Positions 24,226-36,400 of a stretch of DNA of 64,000 nucleotides are shown here, one piece after another. The translations under genes and the position numbers were made by a program. Source of the DNA: Apteryx mantelli (Eukaryota > Chordata > Aves > Apterygiformes > Apterygidae); the NCBI RefSeq assembly GCF_036417845.1, contig NC_089980.1, forward strand, positions 42,530,501 through 42,594,500. Direction: 5' to 3'. Each line of letters begins with the position of its first letter. The first letter of the stretch is position 1. The notes below the pieces were generated by a model. It had not been told where the DNA came from, did no database searches, and was given only the letters and a program-made list of their open reading frames with translations.

Positions 24226-24388
24226 TCGGCTCCCCTCTCCCCCACAGGCGCCGCCGGGCGCGAGGGCGCCCCGCAGCGGCCGGGCCGCCGCCGCCTCGGC
24301 ACTGCCCGCCGCGGTGTACGCCGGGTAGCGTGCCCGGTTACCGTTGCTGCGGGGGCCTGCGCCTCCGCCCGCGGCCTCGGCGGGAGCG

Positions 24389-24454
24389 ATGGTGAAGGAA
24401 ACCGTCCGCGTCTACGCGCGGGTGAAGCCCTTGGGCAGGCGGCAGCAGGCCGGG
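24389..24454 (+). CDS. KIF6: KIF6 coding exon 1
   Basis: This exon encodes residues 1-22, beginning [14 protein letters not shown], the first beta-strand of the kinesin motor. It ends in phase 0 at the donor GTAGGC (24455). It lies inside the CpG island and is GC-rich, unlike the later exons. The reading frame is closed upstream by TAG at 24326-24328. A CTG/TTG-initiated extension within that 60-bp gap is possible but unsupported. Confidence 0.93.
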
Positions 24455-27400
24455 GTAGGCGGGGAGCCGGCCGCGGTAGTGCTGGGGCAGGGGCCGGCCG
24501 CGGGAGGGCGGCTGGGGCGAGCCAAAAGCTGAGGGGCGGCCGGCGGGGGGGGGGGCGAGCTCTGCCCGCAGCCCGCGGGAGGCCTCCGCCCGGCGGGGCA
24601 GGGCAGGGCGGCTGGCAAGAGCCGAGGCGGTGCTGAGGGGTCGGGAGCGGGCCACAACGCCGCAGGGAGCCGTGATACTCTCCGAGGCCTTAAGAAGCCA
24701 GGAACATCTGGGAGTGCAAAAGCCGCGGCTGTAATCTTTGGCGGGGCAAGGAGCTACCTTCCCGCGCAGGGATTAGGGAAAGGTTCCCCAGGAAAAGCCG
24801 TTGGCGTGCCCTTGGCCTTAGGCAGTGAAACGGCGTTATGGATGTTGAAGGGGGATGCACAGCTTCTGGCATTTAGCTTCTGTTGAAAGGAATAATAAAA
24901 ATACTGGAAGGAATAATAAAAATATTGAAAGAATTCCTCACAAATAGTGCATTTAGGTCTCTTTATTGTCTTTTTTTTTTTTTTTTAAAGCAAGCCCCAT
25001 TCATTCTCTCCTAGCCTTTCTTTAATAGATTTCTCCGGGTCTTTTGGGAGGGCATTGCTTTGGGTGTTGCACTTTCTTTTTCAATAATAGCTCAGATATT
25101 GAAGCAGTTTATTAAGCAAATCATGTCAAAGAGGCTACATACATTCTGAAATCTTACTGTGGTGTTTACATGATAACAAACAAGCTAGTGTTTACATGTG
25201 CTTGTCTTCTTGTATAATAGTTGAAGGAAAATCTACCCAAATAGTAAGGGCTTTTAAAGTAAGCAGAACTATACTGGTCTGCTATGTTATTTTAAGATAC
25301 TGATTAGCCATGGTATGCAATGAGATTCTGAAATTTATATGAAGCTTGTCTTTTGGCAGTTAAAGATGCCAAGCTTGCCATGCTAAGGTGTGTTATACAT
25401 GCATTATATATGTATACATAATACTGTTCTATTGGTAATTTTGTTAATTTGTGTCCACATTTATTAGATTTATTCAGTTGATGACGATGAGGCATCTGTG
25501 TCAAGTCTGGAGATTATTGTGCCACGTGATTTAGCAGATGGGTTTGTCAATAATAAACGAGAAAGCTACAAGTTCAAGTAAGTAAAAACCTTATCTTTAT
25601 CTTTTGTTTTCAGTGGTTGATACCACTATTCTTAGTGATACAGATCTATAGAATCAGGAAAAGCCTTTTCTTAAAATTAATTTTCATATAGTTAGCTTTA
25701 TTTTTGTATAACTCCTTTAACAAGAGGAATACTGCAGCATATTTTGCTCTGCACCTAATAGAATTTGATAGTCAAGGCTATATATGTATATATCTCTATA
25801 TATTATATGGATATATTCTTTTGTGTGTATCCATTGCATGTCATTATACATTTCTGAGTCCTGTCTCAAACATTGCATCTTCAGTTCTTACAGCTTGTTT
25901 TAAATTTGCTTGTGAAAATTGAATGCAGGACTGTGTATTCTCGTGTGACCTAATGAGTTGGCATAGGCTGGCTAAAGATGTCCTGATGTAAAACACACTG
26001 TTTAGAACTTGTTGATTTCGGGCATAACCAAAACACAATAAAGAAAACCAGAGATTGTTAAAAGAAACAGAACAATCACACTAGAAAGTAAATATTTTTT
26101 AGAAACTAAAAATAAGTACCAGCAATATCCATCAAAAATTTTCATCTTTTCAATAGAGAGTTGAAGGCAATATTTTAAAATTTCGATAATGCAGTTAAAT
26201 ATATAACCACATTTAAGCAATAAGCTGGTAATGTCTTTTTCCAACTTGAAAATTCTTTATTTTTTATTATATAAAATCTGTAGGTCTTCAAATTAATTAT
26301 TTTATGCTACTAAAAAAGAGTGCATCTGACAAACATCTGCAGCTCAAACTGATGTTGTTGTAAATCAGCTGAGGAAATCTGTTCTCGGTTGGAATCGAGG
26401 ATCTGTCCTCTTCAACTAGATGAGTATGGAAGACAAGCTTGGGTTGCAGATGACCAAGCCAGCTGTAAGGAATGCTGACATTTTTTATGTCTTTATCCAT
26501 TATTAAAAAGCCTGTGAGATGAGAAATACTATGCCTTATAATCCTTAAGGCAATAAGTAATTGCTTATGTAATGCTATGGAGTAAATATTTCTTTTTTCC
26601 TCCTTAAAACCCCATTTTTCATGTATTCTTCGTATCCTGGTCACTTCAATCATTATTCGCCTTTGTTCTTATTTTCTTCTCCGGGTGTCAAACAAAATTG
26701 GTTGAATGACTTGGCAGATTAAAAGTTAGCAGGATAGAATGTATACCTCTACCTTTTGTATTATGCAGTAGTCTGAGATGTTGTACACACTGCATAATAC
26801 CTTGGAGACCGTGGTGCCTTTCTAAATACACTGTGAAATGCTATGTGAATATACACTTTCATACAGGAGGGACAACATGACAGCATGGCAAGGCACAAGC
26901 AATCCAGGAGGTGTCTGGAGTGCGCTGATGATAACTTCCTGACATGTGAATAAGGAGCCAATGAGGGGTGATGCTGTGCTGGGCCACATTCTTGCAAACG
27001 AGGAAGAACTGATCAAGAATGTGACAGCTGGGGACAGCCTTTGCTGCAGTGATCGTTGAGATGGTGGAATTCAGGGTCCTAAGAGGAGGGAACAAGGCAA
27101 AAAGTAGGATCACAACCCTGCACTTCAGGAGAGCTGACTTAACTGCTGGTTAAGACACCTGTTTGGAATAATCTCATGGAATATGATCCTGGAGAGAAGA
27201 AGGGTCCCGGAAAGCTGGTTGATATTCAAAGAGCATCTCCTTGAGCTCAAGAACGGTCCATCCTGGTGAGCAGGAAGTCAAGCAAAGGTGTCAGGAGGCT
27301 TGCATGGATGAACAAGGAGCTGCTGGCTAAACTCAGACATGAAAAGGAAGCAGCGAGGAGGTGGAAGCAGGGTCAGGTGGCCCAGGAGGAATAGAAATGC

Positions 27401-30400
27401 CCTTTGCGAGCATGCTGGGATGGGGTTAGGAAAGCCAAAAACGCACCTAGCGTTGAATCTGGTGAGGGATGTGCCAGGCAACAAGAAGGGCTTCTAAAGG
27501 GATATGAGCAGCAAAAGGAAGGTAAAGGAAAATGTGGGCCTACAGCTGAATGGGGCAGGGGACCTGGTGAGAAAGGACACAGAAAAGGCCTTCTTTGCTG
27601 TGGTCTTTATAGGTAAGACTTTCCTTTGGGAGACACAGGCCTCTGAGACCAGTGGGAAAGTCCAGAGCAAGGCAGAGTAGCCCTTGGTGGAGGCGGGTGA
27701 GGTTAGGGAACCTTTAAGCAAATGGGAGCAGTTTGTTCAAGAAAGTGCCCATGAGCTGGTGGGATACACCGCCAAGTGCTGAGGGAGCTGGCCAGTGTCA
27801 TTGCGAGGCCACAGTCCCTTATCTCTGCAAGGTCACGGTGACTGGGGGAGGTTGCTGAGGACTGGAAGAAAGCAAATGTCACCCCTCTGTTCCAGAAGGG
27901 CAAGAAGGAGGATTGAGGGAACTACAGGCTGGTCAGCCTCGCCTCGATCCCTGGGAAGGTGGTGGGGCAAATAGTCCTGGCAATGATTTCCAAGTATGTG
28001 ACGGACAAGAAGGTGATTGGGAGTTGGATTTATGAAGGGGAAATCACGCTTATCTGACCTGATAGCCCTCTACAAGGAGATGACTGGCTTAGTGGATAAA
28101 GGGAGAGCAGTGGATGTTGTTCATCTCAACTTTGGTAGGGCTTTTGGCACTGCCTCCCATCAAGTCCTCATAGATAAACTGATGCAATATGGGCTAGATA
28201 AGCGGACAATGAGTTGGACTGAAAAATGGCTGAACTGCCGAGTTCAGAGTGTTACGAACAGCAGCACGAAGTCCAGGTAGAGGCCAGTCACTGGTAGCGT
28301 AGACAATACTGGGGTCCAAAACTGTTTAACATCTTCATTAATGACCTGGATGATGGGGAAGAGTGCACCCTCAGCAAGTTTACAGATGATACAAACCTGG
28401 GAGGAGTGGCTGGTACTTCACACGGTATCAAAATAGTGGTCGTGCTGCCGTTCAGAGGGACTCGACGAGCTGGAGAAAGGAGCAGAGAGAAACATCTGAA
28501 GTGCAACAAAGGGAAGTGCCGAGTCCTGCCCCTGGGGAGGAATAACCCTATGCACCAGTACAGATGGGCTGACCAGCCCAGCTTTGCTGCTTTGGAGGTT
28601 CTAGTGGACAAGTTGAACACGAGCCAGCAATGAGCTCTCATAGCAAAGAAGGCCAATGATATCCCAGACTGCATTAGGCAGACTGTTGCCAGAAGGTTGA
28701 GGGAGGTGATCCTTCCCCTCTGCTCCGCACTGGTGAGACCACCTCTGAAGTGCTGTGTCCAGTTCTGGCCTCCCCAGTACAGGAGAGACATGGCCATACT
28801 GGAGCAAGTGCAGCAAAGGGCCACAAAGATGATTAAGGGACTGGAGCGTGTGACACATGAGGAGAGGCTGCGAGAGCTGGGACTGTTGAGCCTGGAGAAG
28901 AGCAGGCTGAGGGGGATCTTATCAATGTGTAGAAATACCTGATGGGGGTGGGGGTAAAGAAGCCAGAAGCAGAGTCTTCTCAGTGGTGGCCGGTGAAAGG
29001 ACGAGAGACAATGGGCACAAACTGAAATCCAGGAAATCCCATTTAAACATCAGAAAAAAACTTTTTCACTGTGAGGGTGGTCAAACACTTGAACAGGTTG
29101 CCTGGAGAAGTTTGTGGGATCTCCTTCCTTGGAGATATTCAGAACCTGACTGGACCCGACCCTGAGCAACCCGCTGTAGTTGCCCCTACTTTGAGCATGG
29201 GGGCTGAACTAGGTCATCTCTAGAGGTCCCTTCTGACCTCAGCCATTCTGTGTTTTTGTGATTCTGTAAGATAATTGCAGTTTTTTATATAGGAGGAGAC
29301 AGATTTTAGTTTGGGATAAATATCTCCATCTTTCTTACATATGGTAAGTGTGCAACAGAATGAAGGAAATAGTTATGAAAAAATGTGAGCCTGGCGATAC
29401 TGGTGGGATGCTGTATTTGGTTTTAGTGTAATCTATTTATCCAGGTTTTAGGCTGCTGCCAATTACAAACACTGGTTCTCTTGATAGATCTAAAATACGT
29501 GTTTTTTGTTTTTTGTTTTTCCAAGCCACATCATTTTATCAGAGGATTTTATTGTGCAGATCTTGTCAAAGCAGCACTGTGTATAGCCTATTTATATACA
29601 ATGGCACAACAGCATGCTGTGGGTAAGATTACAGGGAAAACATTGTGCTAAGTTATGTAAGCCTAATGATGTAAACATTGACTATTACAAACAAAAACAA
29701 AAATGTATGAATCAAGTAGTGTTTTAAGATTCTGAACAATTATTATTTGCCTAATATTTTCAGATTTCAGAAAATTTTTGATCAAGAGGCTAAACAAGAT
29801 GTGGTTTTTGACAGCATTGCCAAACCAGTGGCAGAATGGTACGTTGTTGTTCTTGTGGGTAATGAGGGGTAACACAGGGTCAAAAGTAGCTTTCATTGCA
29901 TTATTTGGAGAAAAGCTGACAAGTGTTTGTCTCGTTGTTGTAAAAGTGGATTATGTTTTAATTTTCTAAATGCTGATAAGTCTGCATCTGGTAGATATGC
30001 ACAGATCTCCTGGGATTTTTACATGTGGTAGGGTTCTGTTATTAACACCTAAATTAGCATTGCTGCTGTTGCCTCTTTTGTTGCAGAAGCATAGAAATCT
30101 GTATATATTAGGATCTTTGTTTATAATATAAGCTCGCTTCTCTGCATTAGAAAAGTATTCCCTATATAGTTCCGTGAAGGGTTAAACCTAAAGAAAATCT
30201 AATCTCCCCTATTTATTTTTCATTAAGTTGTGAATATTAAGGAGTTAATGTGAGATATTCTCAAATTTTGCCTTCATTATTTTTGTCTTAATGTGTATGA
30301 CAGTGCTTTTAGAACTATGTGTATATATATATATTTTTTTTTCTCCTCAGTATAATAATTAAACACTGCTTATATTTTATGGCTCTCAAAGGTGAGAGTT

Positions 30401-33400
30401 TAAACTGATGTAGAAGCCCTACTCATTCATTGCATGATTTGAATGCCGCTGTGAACCAAGCAGGATTTCCTAATATGCCATTCTCTTTGTTCAATACCCC
30501 CATAGCTAAAGCTACTACTAGTCTTTGTCTTTCTACCCGCACTGGAGGAATCAAAATTTCTGCCTAATGTTTATTTGTTTACTGTTCAGAATCCACACTT
30601 TGTAGTAAACTGGGAAGTATTATTTCAGGTACCAACTTCTTTCTCACTCATTGTCAGATCCACCTATGGATTTAAGCTATGGTTCTGCAAGTTATTCTTC
30701 AGCATTCTCATGTGTTTTCCACCATGTGGGGCAGGGAGGGGAAAGACATCCTCAGTTTGACTCCTGGTCTTTCTCCAACTGTTAGTTGCACGTAGTGTGT
30801 TTAAAAAATATACTTAGCTCTTTTTCCTGTTGCTTCAAAAAGTTTTTTTTTCCCCCTCCATTTTCTGCATAAAAGGCCCATGTTAAACAGAAAGGGAACT
30901 GACTGAAAATGAACAGCCAGTGAAACTGAAACTTGACAAGCATAAATTAAATATGCTTGAAAAAATATTTTTCTGAATTCTTTAATCCAAAATGGGTTTC
31001 TTTGCATATCTGACTTTACAGTGTATAGCTTCAGGTTAACTCATTTACTTTACTTCGAATATTTCTGATTTTAATGTTGACTGCAGACAGATTTCTGCAT
31101 CTTAAACAAGACTTGACTGTGCTTGGAAAACAAAGGGTCAAAACTCTTTGTTACATGCTATGGATTAAATTGTCCTCAACAAACTCATACTGTTGAAGCT
31201 AACTAGCAACAGACAGGCATATTTTTTTCCTTTGGAGTGGTTTGCCAGAATATGGAAGGGTTTTCTAGTTGCGTAATTCACCTATGCAGTGCTTCTAATA
31301 AAGGAAAAGTGGTATCACTTCCTGTTTATTTTAATGTTGGCTGACACAAAATTTTCCTACATTGATTTGATCCATTACATAAACTTTAGTTTTCATTTTT
31401 AAAGGTTTTTAAATGCTTAAATGCTGTTGAAATCAATGGGACTTAGGCACATAATCACCTTTGAGCAGCTGAGCCTTTATTTTTATTGCTAAAGTGAAAT
31501 TATAAAATCACTCTTAAACAAGAATATTTTGAGTTTTCTGAGCATTATTAACATGTTAAACCTTGTATCCAAATTAATATTTTTGTTGTTATTGATAAAA
31601 CTGAAGGATATGTTTTGTTGTGTTTTCATAATAGAATAGCCAATATCTGAAATGTGTTCCTGCTTCTCCTCCTTTTCCTTCATTTTTACTTCTCAGACCA
31701 AACCAAGTACTTTAAAATGTCTTTGTAGTTATGAAGTTCTTTGACTGATTGAGTCCTCAGCTACTGACTCAAATTTCCTTTCCTTTTGGGGACAATAAGA
31801 ATTGCCCTGTTACTTCTGAAAGACCACAGTCCTTTATGGCAAAATTCTCTTCATTATTTCTTTCTGTTTGTTTGTAAGTTGACATTCTTGTTCAGGGACA
31901 AACAGTTAAAATGTGCTTATTTCTGATGTTGGAGTAATTTTACTAAGTGAACAGATTTTGCTTTTATATTGCTGGGGAAAAGAAATATGCAGAAAAGTGT
32001 CAATGAAATGGTTCAATAACATTTTGAGGCTCTTTGTCATGCATGCCTATAGTCATGAGAAAATTCAATTAAGAACTTGAATACTCAGGGAAGAAAAATC
32101 TTGGGCATTGTTTAAACTAAAACCAGGAATACAATGTTTGTGATTCTAAAAGCTTTCTAGTTGTTCTTGGATGGATGAAATTGGGTGCAACTTTTCCTTC
32201 TGGTGTCTAAATCTGCTTTGTTTGATGTTGCGCCACTACTTTTCTGTCTTTAAATCCGGTTACATTGTCATCTTGCCTGTGGTTTCAGAGGCACCAGACA
32301 CTAGTTTGCTTAATTTGCATATTCAGTCAGAAGTACCAGTCTCTGAAAATCATTACAAGCATGAGATTTGCTTGATTTGTTTTATTACTTTTTGTTAAAG
32401 CTTGACTCATCTCTTCCTTGGTTTCTTTTGTATTCTTTCCTTTTCTTTCCTCTTCTCTCCTCTTTTCCTTCTTGATTTAAGTGTATATTATTGACTTTTT
32501 GTGCAGCCAGCTTGGTCTTTAAGATGCAGCACTAACACGATGACTGTTAAAAAAGAGAAAATCAATAACATCCTTCTTTTACAGTTCACTAACAAGCTTT
32601 GCTTTAGTTTAACAACAGAACAAGATTATGCTGATAATGCTTCAAATATCAGTGCTATGATGATGGTTACAATAAGAAATTAAGTATAGTTTTTGAATTA
32701 GTTTTGTTTTCAATTCTGATTTGGCCAGTGTTTTTGTGTTGACTTACTAAAGAATACCATTGAAAATATTTTTTTTCTTCAGATGTATCATGCAATTTAG
32801 AAAAAACTCAGCTGGTGATACACCTAATAGCAATCAGCTGTGGTTTTTGAAAGACCTGATAGCCTCCATGGTAATGCTCCTTTTTCTGCAGATTTCAGTT
32901 TCTTCTAATGTGCTGTGTTTACCTCAATAATCAGCATCTGTATTATATTCTCTATGCTCTATTTTTTCTGCTTCTTTGTACAAAGAATGTAGGCAAAATA
33001 TTTTGCAGAATACCACCTAATGTTGACCATACTGTCTGAAGCAGAAATAATATCATTAACATCCCTTTTTGCAGTTTTAGAAAATATTTCGCTAGTAATT
33101 TAAAGTGTTTGGAAAAATATTTGCATCATTAGACTGTTTTGTAATACAAAGCTACAGGATGTAGACTAAACATCCTAATAGGACGTTTCTAGCTCTACTA
33201 AATATACCTACAGAAATCTAGTGACCTTCCTTTGCTCTTCTGCTTTCATATATTTTTTTTCTTCCTGTGTAAGTCCATGAATAAGGTATGTGAAAGTATT
33301 TAGACCTGCTGTGATTTTTTGTTTTAGCTCTCTGACAACTCAAGGATTTGTGTTTTGCTGTCTCATCAAGGAAAATAAAGTAGCTACAAGATTCTTCAAA

Positions 33401-36400
33401 CTAATAGCAAATTCAGTAGTCAGTAAAAGGGATGCTAATTTTCTTTCAAGGTATGCTTTCATTATGGCCATCTAAGCTGGAATAATGCTGAATGTCCTTT
33501 ACTTTTATCAACTTCAGTAGGATTATGGGTTAATAGTAGCTCTGAAATTTGGACCTTTAGATGAGATATTGTTTGAAAGAGGGAATCTAACTTAGGTTAT
33601 AAGGCTTTGGTTCTAAATAAATTATGACCTCTATTTTTGAACATCATATGGTAAAAGAAGTGAAGAGAATCTTAAATTCTGTAGATTCTTATTTCTTAAT
33701 TGTGAAGATTCTTCCTTGGTTTTGAAGCTACTAGGGACAGATCAAAGGGACAGACACAACAGTAGGAACATTTTTGTTTTATTGGAAGATAACTTCATAC
33801 ATATCTTAGTATAAATTTCTCCTAATAAAGCATGTGGAGTTAGTATTGATATTCCTTCAAATGTAGTTAAGCTGCAGATTATGTCATGCTCCTGGATTTG
33901 ATGCAATCTGTACTTTTCTTGTAATTTAGACTTAGAGTTGTGATTTTATTTTTCCGCATCTCAGAAATCTTGCAATAGTTCTTTTGATTTTATATAGGGA
34001 ACTATATTCTCTTTTAGGTTTGTTGTGGATCTTTCGGAACCTCCTTAATTTCAGTTCTTGTATGAAGTTATTCATGCAAACTTTAAATATTTGGCTAGCT
34101 GTCTTGAGGAGAATGTCATTATTGCGCAATCAGATTTGTTTTTGTTTCAGTAATTTTTACTGTTGTATAAATTGAAATAGAAGTTCTTGTTTCGAGTATT
34201 TAACAGTAAAATTACACATATACAACATGCCAGATATTTAAAATACTTTCAATAACATTAGTAGTAAGAGTACAAAGACAGAATCTTCAAGGAAGTTTTA
34301 AAATACAAAGGCAGGGAATTTATGTAGCAGGAGAACAGAAAAGTGAAAGGCAGTCACAATTATTCATGCATTCTGTAACATCCAGAAGCCATCATCACAA
34401 TGAACATCTGATTTGTTGTATCTCAGATAAATTTATTAAGAGACATTTTCTGTTCTAAAGAGATTATATCTCAAAAGAGCATATAGGGCTCATCCTTTTG
34501 AGGGGACAAATAATGCTTTTTTTTTTTTTTTTGGAAGATACTTGAAACAGATACAGGTTCCTTAACTGTATCTCTCAGCTCTTCAATGAGGAAATAATCT
34601 GAATAAGTTCCTTAGAAGATTCGCTAGACTTTCATTCTTATTTGGATTCACTCTACCTGAGCAGGATGTAGGAGCATTCCAAGTCTTACTTATATCTATT
34701 AATACATCTATGTCTCTGTCCCATCAAGGTGTTTTGTGATGCGCAGCTTAAGTCGTCTTCTCTCACACATAAGAGGTTTCTTCTACCAAGTATGCTAATG
34801 CTTTCTTACAAGAAGGAGAAAGTATTTTATTTCCATTCCTAACTGCAGCAGCATGTGTTATAATGTAGGCGTAAATTAAGACTAGCCAACAATTGGTATA
34901 ATGAAATAAGCAAGGAATGAGAGAAAGAAGGTTAGGTCATCTCAGAAAAGAACATGTTGTTATGTGGACTGTCTGTATATGTTGCAAATTGAGTCCTTTT
35001 AAATATACAAGCAAATAAGGTTATCACCATTAGTAATATATGCTGATTCTATCAAACATTTTTGTCATTTATTTCCTCTTCGCAGTACTATCTATTAGTT
35101 CATTTGCATATATTTGGAAAAGGAGATAAGTCTTGGGTTAGTAGGCGTTTTCAGAATGAACACAGTGAGACGCTTTCTAAAAGATGTTATGGATATAGGG
35201 TCAGCCATTTTTGAAAGACAATTGAGGAAATACAAGAAATTAACATAGTCTGTAGTCCTCTATTCTGAGCAATAGGAGCTTGAAAGAGGTAGTATTGTAG
35301 CTTGAGTAGAATAGTTGAAGGGCATATCAAATATCAAAATGAAATGAGCATAGATTGTGAGCTAACATTTGCTTCATTATGTGTGGCTTTTATGAAAACA
35401 AAAATGCAAGTTATGTATCACTTACAAACAATGTTAAATGGTTATAAGAGTGTCCAGATTTAACTCAGTAAGCTCAGGGGTCAAGGTAAGCATATTAGAA
35501 ATGTTCTCCTTGTGATGTGAAGGGACCGTTTTTCTGAAAAGAAAGTACCTAAAGGCGAAAACTCCTCAAAAAAGTGGTGTCATTAATTGGTTACCATATT
35601 AAACATATGAGAACAAAATTTAACTACACTTCCTGTGGAAATAAAGTGAAAAATTTGCATTAGTGTTAGGAAGTGCCTGGTGAATTCCACCTAAACCACT
35701 TTTTTTTTTTTTTTAATAAAAAAGGATAAACACCACAAAATCATGATCTAAAAATGAGAAACGTCTCTTAAAACAAATGTCAAATATTTAAGGGCTCCTG
35801 TTAATTTCAGTGTTTTCATACAAATGAGAGAATTGCTGAAATTCTGAGTATTTTTCACAAGTCTATTGTCTTTTGGTTTTATCATGTATAGGAGACTGTT
35901 TCTCCACCCTTCTTACCACATTCCCTCTCCCCACCCCCAAATCATTTGCCCATTATTCATTGTTTATTATTGCCACCACTCAGCTGTAGTGAGTGATGGC
36001 AATACACATATTGCATTTTCCTTTCTCTTTAGGCTCGTTTTGTGCAGCAGCAATGCATGTTGGTTCTGCCTTTGTAGGTACTATTGGTTGGTACAGTAGG
36101 TTGCTGAGTGACCTAACTGGAAGAAAGAATTGTTTCCAACACGGTGAGCTCATGAAGAAAAAAATTCTTGTACATTTGGAGTACTGGGATAGCAATATAA
36201 TACAACTGTCTTGTAATACAAAAGGATATAGTAATTAAAATGTTGTAAGGCTCTAGTATCAGAACAGTCACTTACTCATTTTTATAGTCCTAGCACAATA
36301 ACTCCCTAACCAGGTTAAAATCTCTTGGTATGATCAGCATCATACAATACTTGCTACTATGATGAGTCTGTGGAACACTGGCCTTTATATAAATCTTCAT

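Larger units (their letters stand above)
24020..24830. promoter_or_regulatory. CpG-island promoter and 5'UTR region of KIF6
   Basis: The sequence changes abruptly from AT-rich intergenic DNA to GC- and CpG-rich DNA across exon 1, then fades back into intron 1. GC-box arrays are present. No TATA box stands at a convincing place, which fits a TATA-less promoter with dispersed start sites. There is no ATG on the + strand from about 23880 to 24388, so the 5'UTR has no upstream AUG. The exact transcription start cannot be read from sequence. Head-to-head or antisense transcription from such islands is common, but nothing here proves it. Confidence 0.8.

Noticed and set aside
24094-24636. 180-codon Arg/Gly/Ala/Pro-rich open frame in the CpG island, and overlapping minus-strand frames
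   Set aside because: GC-rich DNA lacks stop codons. The frame is different from KIF6, lacks an ATG, and is low-complexity.
28288-28824. 178-codon minus-strand open frame
   Set aside because: It is the antisense shadow of the CR1 reverse-transcriptase region.
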